Source: a virus. Taken from it: a stretch of 64,000 nt of DNA. This document shows positions 8,269 to 15,609 of the stretch, piece by piece. Position numbers and translations under genes: made by a program. Numbering within the stretch: the stretch's first letter is position 1; every line of letters begins with the position of its first letter. The notes under the pieces were generated by a model, which was given only the letters and a program-made list of their open reading frames with translations, made no database searches and was not told the DNA's origin. The stretch lies in IMG/VR virus record IMGVR_UViG_3300042922_000850, positions 62,001 to 126,000 of that record, one strand, 5' to 3'.

Positions 8269-8781
8269 GTGGAGATTGAAAGAAAATGGCTGTTTGATGA
8301 TTTATTTTATAGAGACATAAAGGAAGATGTAAAGCGTGTTGGATATAATAGATATGGCCAAGCGTATTTGAGCATCTGTCCAGAAATACGAATACGCTGG
8401 AAACAGGGTCTTAATGGTGAGAAAAGCTATAAACTCTGTGTTAAGAGCAAGGGCAAAATTGAGCGCATTGAGGTAGAAAAAGATTTAACAGAAGATGAGT
8501 TTAATCAACTCATGATTGTAGGGAATTTAAAGGCCGAGGATTTTATCATAAAGGATACTTTGTTATTTGAGGATGCCGGCGGTAATATCCTGGCTGTTGG
8601 TAATACAGATATTTACCGTGACACAAGGTTTGTCTATGGAGAAATTGAATTCAAGTCTGTTGAAGAAGCTAACGCTTTCGTTACACCGGAATGGTTTGGC
8701 AAAGAAGTAACAGAAGATGATTATTATAAAATGGCGAACTATTGGAAGCGTACCAGAATTGATACTATTGAAGCGAGGTAA
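8269..8781 (+). CDS. CYTH domain protein (triphosphate tunnel metalloenzyme-like)
   Basis: 170 aa with a GTG start after AAGGGAG. The N-terminal EIERKW is the ExExK motif of the CYTH superfamily. Tunnel-strand features follow: RIRWKQ (about 44-49), KSYKLCVKSKG (about 55-65), IEVEKDLT (about 69-76) and YGEIEFKS (about 124-131). Family members hydrolyse inorganic triphosphate or thiamine triphosphate, or make cAMP; which applies here cannot be told from sequence. It lies 1.2 kb from a SLOG nucleotide-binding protein. Confidence 0.85.
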   Translation: MEIERKWLFDDLFYRDIKEDVKRVGYNRYGQAYLSICPEIRIRWKQGLNGEKSYKLCVKSKGKIERIEVEKDLTEDEFNQLMIVGNLKAEDFIIKDTLLFEDAGGNILAVGNTDIYRDTRFVYGEIEFKSVEEANAFVTPEWFGKEVTEDDYYKMANYWKRTRIDTIEAR

Positions 8782-8786
8782 AGCGT

Positions 8787-9332
8787 ATGAAACTCAGAAT
8801 AGGTAATGCCTATTTACTTGATGATGATATTTTCTTAAAAGGGACTATTCAAAAGAAAGGGCTTCGAAAAATATTCGTTCCGGATACAGGCATTGGATGC
8901 GGATTTTCTTACCAAGTTATAACAAGAAAATCCATCGGGAAGAATTTGTTTTTTAGCCTAGAAGATATTAAATCAGATGAGCGTTTAAAGAATTTTGAAA
9001 TTGTAACCGCTGAGAATGTTCTTAAAAATAATGCCACGATCGGAGAGCTTGTTTATATTTATGAGCGCCCTCACGGAGGTTGTGAGCGTGAGGAAAACGC
9101 TCATGCAATGTATACCTATTTTAAAGAGAAGTCTAACGATAATACCGTAATGAAAGCATACTTCTCTTTAGAAACTTGGTTATACGGTGACGGGAAAGAC
9201 AAACCCCTTGAAATAAAGTCTGCAATGTTGTGGGGTGGGCTTATGGTAGCACATAAGCATGGAGATATTTCGTGGGACCAAATGAGAGAGATGTATGGTG
9301 AGTATATAAGCAAGGCAATGAATTTAAGATAA
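8787..9332 (+). CDS. hypothetical protein
   Basis: 181 aa, five bases after the CYTH gene and coupled to it. Conserved-looking features are ERPHGGCEREENAHAMY (about 92-108) and WDQMREMYGEYISK near the C-terminus. No family recognised. Last gene of its operon. Confidence 0.65.
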   Translation: MKLRIGNAYLLDDDIFLKGTIQKKGLRKIFVPDTGIGCGFSYQVITRKSIGKNLFFSLEDIKSDERLKNFEIVTAENVLKNNATIGELVYIYERPHGGCEREENAHAMYTYFKEKSNDNTVMKAYFSLETWLYGDGKDKPLEIKSAMLWGGLMVAHKHGDISWDQMREMYGEYISKAMNLR

Positions 9333-9337
9333 ATCTG

Positions 9338-9383
9338 GTATAAGTAATAAAAGGAAGATATCGATATCTTCCTTTTATTACTT
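9338..9383 (+). promoter_or_regulatory. class I promoter motif plus 5' palindrome
   Basis: GTATAAGTAATAAAA at 9338-9352 after ATCTG. From 9342 to 9383 the sequence is a perfect 42-nt palindrome whose left arm contains the motif's tail. It ends ahead of AAGGAGG. This is the clearest case of the motif-plus-hairpin arrangement. Confidence 0.6.
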
Positions 9384-9402
9384 ATTTTAAGGAGGAAAGT
9401 TT

Positions 9403-9657
9403 ATGAGCGCATATGATAACAATGTAAATTCAACACAATCTGCAACAACCGGAATAGGAACTACATACACCTCGGCTGAACAGTCAGTAAGTAGTGCATT
9501 ATTGCCTACGAAGCATGGTTTTGAACAATTCGTAATTCTTCCGACCAAATTAAACACAGGTTGGGTTGGTATCAGTAACACCGCAATTGAAAACAACAAT
9601 CTTCAGCAAGCGCCATCATCTGCAGCTGAACGTGTGAGCCGATTATTTAGTATATAA
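9403..9657 (+). CDS. hypothetical Ser/Thr/Asn-rich protein
   Basis: 84 aa with AAGGAGG upstream; first gene of the operon. The composition (many Ser, Thr, Asn, Gln) and the lack of charge suggest a flexible N-terminal part; there is no signal peptide. Not recognised. Confidence 0.6.
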   Translation: MSAYDNNVNSTQSATTGIGTTYTSAEQSVSSALLPTKHGFEQFVILPTKLNTGWVGISNTAIENNNLQQAPSSAAERVSRLFSI

Positions 9658-9670
9658 GAAAGGCAATGGT

Positions 9671-9922
9671 ATGAAAGAAAATTACTACGCCTTATTAATC
9701 TGTATTCTTCGACCAGTCTCAATCGAAAGAAGCTTGCAGATGATGGTTGATGAAGAATTTACAAGGCAAAGAGATGAAAATATCAATGATGAAGATATCG
9801 AAAGCATGATTAAGATGAAAAAGAGCGGCATGACTTATGGAAAAATCGGTGAGATTTTCGGCCTTGCAGAAAGCGCTACCTATAGGAGAATTAAAAGATA
9901 CAAAGAAAGGATGAAAAAGTAA
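9671..9922 (+). CDS. small helix-turn-helix protein
   Basis: 83 aa. Residues about 44-80 (IESMIKMKKSGMTYGKIGEIFG, then LAESATYRRIKRYKERMKK) match the resolvase/homeodomain-like helix-turn-helix used in Hin recombinases and many regulators: a G-M-T-Y turn, then a Lys/Arg-rich recognition helix. The N-terminus is a hydrophobic then acidic helix. Probably a DNA-binding regulator; no enzyme domain. Confidence 0.7.
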   Translation: MKENYYALLICILRPVSIERSLQMMVDEEFTRQRDENINDEDIESMIKMKKSGMTYGKIGEIFGLAESATYRRIKRYKERMKK

Positions 9923-10021
9923 GATGCTATTACGAGTAACAAATCTGGGAGAGAACCGTATAACGTCCAGAGGTTATATGTGGTCGTTATCTTCTTCAAT
10001 AACAGCAAGGAGGAATAGAAT

Positions 10022-10507
10022 TTGGGGAAAGTAATTGGCGGCACCGGACATAGGCCTGATAAATTATATGGTTACGATATGAGCAACCCAAAGTATCGCA
10101 CTATGATAGATTGGGTTAAGAAGGAGCTGGTTAGCGAAGATTGCGATGAAGCGATATGCGGTATGGCGCTTGGCTTTGACCAGATTTTTGGTCTTGCTGT
10201 CATCGAATTAAAAGATGAAGGGTATGATATCAAATTGCATTGCGCCATACCTTGCCTGAACTATACTAAGAAGTGGTACAAACAATCTGATATTAACCGC
10301 TATAATTTCATCCTCTCAAGAGCTGATGTTATCAAAATAGTACATGAGGATGAATATAAACCATGGTATCTCGATGATCGCAATAAATATGTTGTGGACT
10401 TATCTGATAAAATGCTTGCTGCGTGGAACGGTAGCAAAGGTGGCACATATAATTGTGTGAAGTACGCGATGAAAAATAATAAACCAATCATTCAAATGGT
10501 ATTCTAA
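10022..10507 (+). CDS. SLOG (YpsA/DUF1273-like) nucleotide-binding protein
   Basis: 161 aa with a TTG start after AAGGAGG. GGTGHRP (about 6-12), GMALGFDQIF (about 47-56) and WNGSKGGTYNCVKYA (about 135-149) match the Rossmann-like SLOG superfamily, where the GTGHR and G-x-GGT loops bind nucleotides or ADP-ribose derivatives. YpsA relatives are linked to cell division or stress in Firmicutes, and other SLOG proteins sense signals in defence systems. A role in nucleotide-signal handling is plausible but inferred. Confidence 0.85.
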   Translation: MGKVIGGTGHRPDKLYGYDMSNPKYRTMIDWVKKELVSEDCDEAICGMALGFDQIFGLAVIELKDEGYDIKLHCAIPCLNYTKKWYKQSDINRYNFILSRADVIKIVHEDEYKPWYLDDRNKYVVDLSDKMLAAWNGSKGGTYNCVKYAMKNNKPIIQMVF

Positions 10508-10522
10508 GGAGGATTTATCGGT

Positions 10523-11458
10523 ATGGCAAAGAAACAAACTATCTTGATAACGGAAAGCAATATAAAACAAATTTATTCCAGGTTAGGCGCATTTTTCCGC
10601 TCATGCGAGCATTGTAAACAATATAAGTCAACATCTCCAAGCGGTGAAGCCATTGGAGATGTTTACCCCGTACATAGTAACCAAGCAAATGATTTAATGT
10701 TATCTGCAGACAAGCCCGCGATCCATTTATTTGCGTCTATCTCTGTAAGCATTTATCCAGGGGAACGTATTTATATCGACTCAAACAAGATTATTATCCA
10801 GAAAAAAAATAAAGAACTAGTGACGAAAACTAAAGGTAAAACCTTTGGTGAAAATTGTTGCTATATAATTTTCGAGAGGGATTATAAATATTATCGCTCG
10901 GTTCAGGTTGATGGTGTAAAATACAGAGTTCTCTACAATTTACTTGGTACCACCTTAAATAAATGTGTCCAGAAACTTATTGAATCTGATGAGAAGGGGG
11001 TTAAAGCTATGATAGAATTTAATGGCCATAGCTTTTATTCTGACACAGTAACATTAGATAGTGCTTATATGGAGATACAGGGTAAAACGTATTCGGAATT
11101 TGTTGCGGATCAGGAAACAGCGCTTGCGCGGTGGAATAAAGAAAGGGCAGAAGACGAAGCTCTTTTACCGGCTAGGATAGAAAGACTTAAAAAAGCCGGT
11201 AGGGAATTAATTCACAAAGAACTTTGGGAAGATTGGGATAAGATGGTTACGGTTAGAGCTAAAGATATATACAAGGGATTTGAAGTCGATAGCTCGTTGA
11301 AAATCATCAAAGTACTGACAGAGGACGAAGACATTGAAAGTGCTGTCAAAGTAATTAGATCACAAGGCCATTCAGGAATGTCTTACAGCCTCGTACGTGA
11401 GATTGTAAGACGGTTTGGGGTTAGAGGTGAAGAATTTGCCGAGGCTTGCGGAAAATGA
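10523..11458 (+). CDS. hypothetical protein
   Basis: 311 aa, GGAGG upstream. Contains CEHCKQY (about 29-35), beta-rich central segments (about 70-180), a coiled-coil-like region (about 195-235) and a helical C-terminus. One CxxC pair alone is not a convincing zinc ribbon. Not recognised. Confidence 0.7.
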   Translation: MAKKQTILITESNIKQIYSRLGAFFRSCEHCKQYKSTSPSGEAIGDVYPVHSNQANDLMLSADKPAIHLFASISVSIYPGERIYIDSNKIIIQKKNKELVTKTKGKTFGENCCYIIFERDYKYYRSVQVDGVKYRVLYNLLGTTLNKCVQKLIESDEKGVKAMIEFNGHSFYSDTVTLDSAYMEIQGKTYSEFVADQETALARWNKERAEDEALLPARIERLKKAGRELIHKELWEDWDKMVTVRAKDIYKGFEVDSSLKIIKVLTEDEDIESAVKVIRSQGHSGMSYSLVREIVRRFGVRGEEFAEACGK

Positions 11459-11487
11459 GTTTAATAGAGATTTGGGAGGATTAATTT

Positions 11488-11652
11488 ATGTCGGTGCTTT
11501 GGTGTGAATTCTTAAATATGTGGTGTAGCGACATTGATGATGAGGATAGAAGCGAGATGTGCCCTCATGGTCCAGACAGTAAGTGTAAAGGATGTTGCGA
11601 TAGCATGGATATTCCTTCGTCTAAAGAAGAAATGAGGAGGCAGTGGGAATGA
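11488..11652 (+). CDS. small cysteine-rich hypothetical protein
   Basis: A 54-aa gene with GGGAGG at the right spacing. Six cysteines (CEFLNMWC, MC, SKC, GCC) point to metal binding or a ferredoxin-like knuckle. Its last codons overlap the next start. Confidence 0.6.
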   Translation: MSVLWCEFLNMWCSDIDDEDRSEMCPHGPDSKCKGCCDSMDIPSSKEEMRRQWE

Positions 11653-11858
11653 TGAGGAAATGTCAGGGTTCTTATTATGTAAATAAAGTGTGGGCTGCAT
11701 TTGAGGATGGATTGTTCCATCCTTGGGGCTCAGACTATGAAGAGTTTGATAATGGTGCGGTTAACTTTACTGTGGCCATTGTTGAGTTACCTAATGGAGG
11801 AATAATAGAGGTCCTGCCAGAAAAATTACGATTTACAGATAAGGATGAACAGCTATGA
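11649..11858 (+). CDS. hypothetical protein
   Basis: 69 aa starting at ATG 11649, overlapping the previous stop, with AGGAGG 8 bases upstream. Compact beta-rich sequence with FHPWGSDYEEF near the middle. Unrecognised. Confidence 0.55.
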   Translation: MMRKCQGSYYVNKVWAAFEDGLFHPWGSDYEEFDNGAVNFTVAIVELPNGGIIEVLPEKLRFTDKDEQL

Positions 11859-12136
11859 GCGAAGAAGAAATGAAAGCAAAGCCACCGAGAGAGCGTATTC
11901 TGGAATACATCAGTGCATACATATTCGAGCATGGGTATTCTCCATGCATAAGAGAGATTGGCGCGGCAGTTGGCTTAAAATCAATGGCATCAGTTAGTTA
12001 TCATGTTAATACCATGTTGTCTATGGGAACGCTAGAGACCGATACAGAGCCAGGAACACCTAGAGCGCTTCGTGTTCCTGGCTTAATGGTTATACGGCGC
12101 GAAGAATTCAAGAAATACGAGAAAAAAGAGGTGTAA
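11855..12136 (+). CDS. LexA-type winged-helix DNA-binding protein without peptidase
   Basis: 93 aa. Residues about 12-72 (RERILEYISAYIFEHGYSPCIREIGAAVG ... SMASVSYHVNTMLSMGTLE) follow the LexA N-terminal DNA-binding domain. The Ser/Lys peptidase half is absent, so RecA-triggered self-cleavage is impossible. It could be a stable repressor or a competitor of host LexA at SOS boxes. ATGA overlap with the upstream gene. Domain call good, role inferred. Confidence 0.85.
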   Translation: MSEEEMKAKPPRERILEYISAYIFEHGYSPCIREIGAAVGLKSMASVSYHVNTMLSMGTLETDTEPGTPRALRVPGLMVIRREEFKKYEKKEV

Positions 12137-12137
12137 A

Positions 12138-12605
12138 ATGACAAAGCAGGAATATCTAGAAAGTATTTTATCAAAAAATCAGATTAAAGAAATTGAGAGA
12201 GCCATCAAAAATGGCTCTCCGGTATTTATTGGCGGTGAAAACCAAGCAACAGGGAAAAGTTCTTTGATGCAATTTCTAAGGATAGCTTATCGTGAGCATA
12301 ACCCTCAAGTATATGATCTTAGCGAAAAGAACATGCAAACGGTCATATATCTCAATCAACCATTAACTGAGCAGATACCCGATATCATTGGAAAAATTGA
12401 TGATATCACAACAAAAAAACCACAACCAAGATATGATGGAAAGTATAATGTCTTATCGCTCCCATCTAATCCGCGTGATTGTTGCCCAGAATATAAGTGC
12501 CCTGTGTGCGGTGAAAGATTTAATGGTTATCTAATAAATCATAATGACGCACATTGCCCAAATGCTGCATGCAATGTAAAACTGTGTGATCCGGGAAACT
12601 TCTAG
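12138..12605 (+). CDS. P-loop-like protein with C-terminal zinc ribbon
   Basis: 155 aa. GGENQATGKSS (about 32-42) looks like a Walker A loop (G-x5-GKS), but no Walker B is evident and the protein is short for an NTPase. The C-terminal part has CPVCGERF ... CPNAACNVKLC (about 121-149), a zinc ribbon. Similar small GGExxxTGK proteins occur in phages without a known role. Confidence 0.7.
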   Translation: MTKQEYLESILSKNQIKEIERAIKNGSPVFIGGENQATGKSSLMQFLRIAYREHNPQVYDLSEKNMQTVIYLNQPLTEQIPDIIGKIDDITTKKPQPRYDGKYNVLSLPSNPRDCCPEYKCPVCGERFNGYLINHNDAHCPNAACNVKLCDPGNF

Positions 12606-12619
12606 AAGAGGTGAAAGCG

Positions 12620-12943
12620 ATGTTCGGCCGAGAAAAATTAAAAGATCAGATAGATAAGTTAACGCGGCAGTTAAGTCTAAAAGATAAGGAGATCACATAT
12701 CTGAATTCTCTTCTTAAAGAGAATTCTGTAGACCCTGAAAAAGGAAGATTTAAAGTGGTTCCTTTCAATCCGGTAACGGTTGATGGTGTTGAAAGGAAAG
12801 TTAAGAAAGTTTACATGGGCACAGGGGGCGGCAAGTCGGCAGAGTGCGACAAAATCCTTGATAAGATGACCGGAAGGTTTTACATAGTTGCTCGTCATAA
12901 AAAAGATGACGAGCAAAAAATAGAAAATACGGAGGAAGATTAA
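12620..12943 (+). CDS. hypothetical protein with N-terminal coiled coil
   Basis: 107 aa. ATG 12620 has GAGGTG at proper spacing; a GTG at 12611 is less likely. Residues about 4-40 form a heptad-like helix and the rest is basic and Gly-rich (KKVYMGTGGGKSAECDK). GTGGGKS is not preceded by the usual strand, so I do not call a P-loop. Confidence 0.6.
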   Translation: MFGREKLKDQIDKLTRQLSLKDKEITYLNSLLKENSVDPEKGRFKVVPFNPVTVDGVERKVKKVYMGTGGGKSAECDKILDKMTGRFYIVARHKKDDEQKIENTEED

Positions 12944-12945
12944 TT

Positions 12946-13350
12946 ATGGATCCTAAGTTAAAGAAATGGGTTGGATTTAACTTTGACCTAAATAAAACAT
13001 TTGAGAAACCACCAAGAGAAGGAACCGATGAATCTGATGAAATGAAACAGTTCTTCAAAGATTTGAAGTCGGATATAAAAAAGGCTCTTGGTAGCAAGGG
13101 TATTAAAATAATTCGCATGAAGCCGAATTATTACAGCACAACAATTGTTGTTGGTGACGGAAAAGAAAAATATGCATATATTTCTTTTGGCGATATGCGA
13201 TGGAACGGACTGTGGAATAGCCAAATTCTAGTGCGAACGATGAAACACGATAAAGACTGGAGTGGTGGTCATAATAACTTTGTTAATTATGATGGTATTC
13301 CTGATAAAATATTGGAATTATGGGAAAGGTCAGCTTCAGAAAAAAGGTGA
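12946..13350 (+). CDS. hypothetical protein
   Basis: 134 aa with GGAGG upstream. Alternating strands around YYSTTIVVGDGKEKYAYISFGDMRW (in two halves, about 64-87) and many aromatics suggest a folded alpha/beta domain. Not recognised. Confidence 0.65.
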   Translation: MDPKLKKWVGFNFDLNKTFEKPPREGTDESDEMKQFFKDLKSDIKKALGSKGIKIIRMKPNYYSTTIVVGDGKEKYAYISFGDMRWNGLWNSQILVRTMKHDKDWSGGHNNFVNYDGIPDKILELWERSASEKR

Positions 13351-13357
13351 CGAGAAC

Positions 13358-13708
13358 ATGAGAATAGTTACATCAGTGTCAAGAAGAAGACTAAAGAATA
13401 TGCTCCGCTGGTTTAAAAACAAAGGTCAGGAAGTTAAAATCTCATACATCTATAATAATTCTAGGGGGCAGCACGAGGAGCGTTCTTACATAGGGATTAT
13501 AAAATCTTTTACTGTGGAGAAAGACGAAGAATACGGAGAATTTAAAATATCTGTACTCTTCACAGATGATTCTTCTATGAAAGAATGCTTAGACTCTTGG
13601 TGGGAATTTTATGACCTTGGAAAATTAAGAATGTGTAATAGTGGACCATATTGTTATTTCTCAATATGGTTTACAGAAAGAAATAAGGAGAAAAGTAATG
13701 GCGCTTAG
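13358..13708 (+). CDS. hypothetical protein
   Basis: 116 aa from ATG 13358, after AAAGGTGA. Basic N-terminal helix (RRRLKNMLRWFKNKG) followed by several strands. Overlaps the next gene by 11 bases. Function unknown. Confidence 0.6.
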   Translation: MRIVTSVSRRRLKNMLRWFKNKGQEVKISYIYNNSRGQHEERSYIGIIKSFTVEKDEEYGEFKISVLFTDDSSMKECLDSWWEFYDLGKLRMCNSGPYCYFSIWFTERNKEKSNGA

Positions 13709-13895
13709 CTTGTGGAATTTCATAGTAATTGATGGTGATGGTAACAGTAGCGTTTACGTAGCAACCACTATCTCAAATGCAATTGACAGTATAGCCGATG
13801 CGTTTGAACCAACAGCAATATTAAGAACCACATTGTACAGTAATAACTGTAATGATTATGATAACGTAGTTACAGTTAATTATTCGGGTACGTAA
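13698..13895 (+). CDS. hypothetical protein
   Basis: 65 aa, start ATG 13698 with AAGGAG upstream. The FIVIDGDGNSS ... TISNAIDSI pattern resembles the start of the protein at 6855, suggesting a small duplicated family. No function. Confidence 0.6.
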   Translation: MALSLWNFIVIDGDGNSSVYVATTISNAIDSIADAFEPTAILRTTLYSNNCNDYDNVVTVNYSGT

Positions 13896-13908
13896 TTAGG
13901 AGGATACA

Positions 13909-14121
13909 ATGGCAAAAGATAGTTCACTGCATTGCAAAATGGATGGCCGAGTGTTTCAAATGAGGGATGGGTCTTCTCACAGACCCATCCCTTTTTCGTC
14001 GGCAAAGCATAATTATACTAAAGGTGATATGGACCGATTGAAAGTTGGTCAAAGCGTTAGTTTTATGCCGATGTTTGGGAACGCAAACCCGGTGTACAGT
14101 AGTTTAGTGAGAATAAGATAG
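13909..14121 (+). CDS. hypothetical protein with terminator-like hairpin in its coding sequence
   Basis: 70 aa with AGGAGG. Beta-rich and basic, possibly an OB/cold-shock-like mini-fold (KVGQSVSFMPMFG), not certain. Bases 13964-13991 are a perfect 11-bp inverted repeat followed by five T (13992-13996), which is indistinguishable from an intrinsic terminator inside the gene and may attenuate this gene and those downstream. Confidence 0.65.
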   Translation: MAKDSSLHCKMDGRVFQMRDGSSHRPIPFSSAKHNYTKGDMDRLKVGQSVSFMPMFGNANPVYSSLVRIR

Positions 14122-14132
14122 AAGGAGTAAAT

Positions 14133-14714
14133 ATGAAAGCTTGGAAACATTTTAAGTTAATATCCCTGCATAAATGGTATGTGTTCAAAAATTGTTGCAG
14201 AGCAGGTATTTATCTACAAGGGATTACCCATGATGTATCGAAATATTCACCAACAGAATATTTCGAATCTATCAAATATTATACCGGAACAAGAAGTCCA
14301 ATAGAAGCCTGCAAAGAATTAAATGGTTACAGCATGGCTTGGTTCCATCATAGAGGACGTAATAAACACCATTGGGAATATTGGGTTGATAATTTTGAAC
14401 AAGGAATGACATACACTCTAATTCCTTATAAATATGCCGTAGAATTGCTATGCGATTGGATTGGCGCAGGTCAAGCTTACGAAAAAGAAAACTGGAGTTT
14501 TCAATCGCAGTATCGTTGGTGGAAGAAGAAAGTAAAGACAGCAAAATTACATCCAGTAATAGCTCATTTTATCGATACGATACTCGCTTTAATGTCGATA
14601 AATAATACTTATTTATATTTGAATAAGGAACATACCAGAGATATTTATGATACTATGGTGACTTTATATGGCCAAGGGATTTTAGAGGAGGCCTGTCCTT
14701 ACTACCCGGAATAA
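14133..14714 (+). CDS. DUF5662 family protein
   Basis: 193 aa, GGAG upstream. The conserved layout of DUF5662 is easy to follow: HKWYVFKNCCRAGIY, then GITHDVSKYSPTEYFE, then GYSMAWFHHRGRNKHHWEYW. The many His residues and the HD pair (33-34) hint at a metal-binding helical fold, possibly HD-like, but the family has no established function. Common in phages and mobile elements of Firmicutes. Confidence 0.85.
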   Translation: MKAWKHFKLISLHKWYVFKNCCRAGIYLQGITHDVSKYSPTEYFESIKYYTGTRSPIEACKELNGYSMAWFHHRGRNKHHWEYWVDNFEQGMTYTLIPYKYAVELLCDWIGAGQAYEKENWSFQSQYRWWKKKVKTAKLHPVIAHFIDTILALMSINNTYLYLNKEHTRDIYDTMVTLYGQGILEEACPYYPE

Positions 14715-14730
14715 AAGACAAGGAGGATTT

Positions 14731-14931
14731 ATGAAAATGGCTAGATCTATAATTGGAGCACTCATGATTATTGCTGGGGTAATAATCATATTTGTCCTGT
14801 CTGCAATTAATCCAGATATGACGGAATGGAGGTTATTTTTAACCTATTGGAAAGAGTATCTAGGCGTAGTAGTCTTGTTTATACTAGGTCAATACATTTT
14901 ATTAAGTGATGGAAGGAGAAAGAAAAAATGA
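14731..14931 (+). CDS. small two-helix membrane protein
   Basis: 66 aa with AGGAGG upstream. Hydrophobic spans at about residues 5-25 and 41-59, followed by a basic GRRKKK tail. The stop overlaps the next start by four bases. Confidence 0.65.
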   Translation: MKMARSIIGALMIIAGVIIIFVLSAINPDMTEWRLFLTYWKEYLGVVVLFILGQYILLSDGRRKKK

Positions 14932-15137
14932 TAGTAATTGGCCAAGACGAAAGAGAACACGAGACCCGTGAGGTAGAACAAAAAGGATTGAAGATTTATT
15001 GCATCCCAGGGAAAGATAGAAGAAAGAAAGAATTGGTTGGGGAATACAAGGATCTTATGCGAGCTTGCGAAGTATTTGCAAGTATTTATGTTGCGAATAA
15101 AGATAAGCAAGCTTCATTTACAATGCCAAAAGAGTAG
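14928..15137 (+). CDS. hypothetical protein
   Basis: 69-aa soluble, charged protein, translationally coupled to the membrane protein upstream (ATGA). Last gene of the left operon, followed by a hairpin terminator. Confidence 0.6.
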   Translation: MIVIGQDEREHETREVEQKGLKIYCIPGKDRRKKELVGEYKDLMRACEVFASIYVANKDKQASFTMPKE

Positions 15138-15138
15138 G

Positions 15139-15166
15139 TTTTAGAGGGGCAATTGCCCCTCTAAAC
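15139..15166 (+). terminator. GGGGCAATTGCCCC terminator, copy 1
   Basis: Palindrome TTTAGAGGGGCAATTGCCCC continuing into TCTAAA. The same core is used again at 16186 and 17116. Closes the first long operon group. Confidence 0.75.
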
Positions 15167-15168
15167 TT

Positions 15169-15208
15169 TCCTCCCATTTCTTGTATAAGTAATAAAAGAA
15201 ATGGGAGG
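15169..15208 (+). promoter_or_regulatory. class I promoter motif between inverted repeats
   Basis: GTATAAGTAATAAAA at 15183-15197. CCTCCCATTTCTT upstream (15169-15181) pairs with AAGAAATGGGAGG downstream (about 15196-15208), so the motif sits in a loop and the ribosome site GGGAGG sits in the stem. Confidence 0.6.
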
Positions 15209-15219
15209 ATAAAAATAAA

Positions 15220-15609
15220 ATGGCAATAAGTGATAAGGAAATAGCATTTGTAGCAATGAACGGAATAGCATTAACAGTAATGGGGCTGATAACAGCATAT
15301 ACAACAAAGAGGTTATCTGAAGAAAAGATAAAAAATATAAAGAAAGGGCAAGAAGTTGAGACACTGAAGACAAATCTTAATAAAATGGAAGATTTTATGG
15401 AATGGGAAATTAGTTACATGGAGGATAAAATAAATCTAAATATGATTCAGCTTAGATCAGTGGATATGTATCGATTTGCAGAAAGAGAATTGAAAGAAAT
15501 TAAAGGAGTAACAGAGGTATACGCAAAAGAAGAATTATTAGCAGGAATACGACAGAGAGTGAATACAATTAGAACATTATTAAATAGTGACGAGGAGGCA
15601 ACAAAATAA
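15220..15609 (+). CDS. membrane-anchored coiled-coil protein
   Basis: 129 aa, GGGAGG upstream. A hydrophobic helix at about residues 8-26 is followed by long charged helices rich in Lys, Glu, Ile and Leu. First member of the cassette array and co-transcribed with the next gene (TAATG overlap). Strong preference for A-ending codons, unlike genes left of 15 kb. Confidence 0.65.
   Translation: MAISDKEIAFVAMNGIALTVMGLITAYTTKRLSEEKIKNIKKGQEVETLKTNLNKMEDFMEWEISYMEDKINLNMIQLRSVDMYRFAERELKEIKGVTEVYAKEELLAGIRQRVNTIRTLLNSDEEATK

Noticed and set aside
9924-10034. 36-aa frame between 9671 and 10022 genes
   Set aside because: No good ribosome site at proper spacing, and the frame reads through the ribosome site and start of the SLOG gene.
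12812-12835. GTGGGKS in the 12620 product as a Walker A motif
   Set aside because: It lacks the preceding hydrophobic strand and any Walker B, and the protein is only 107 aa.
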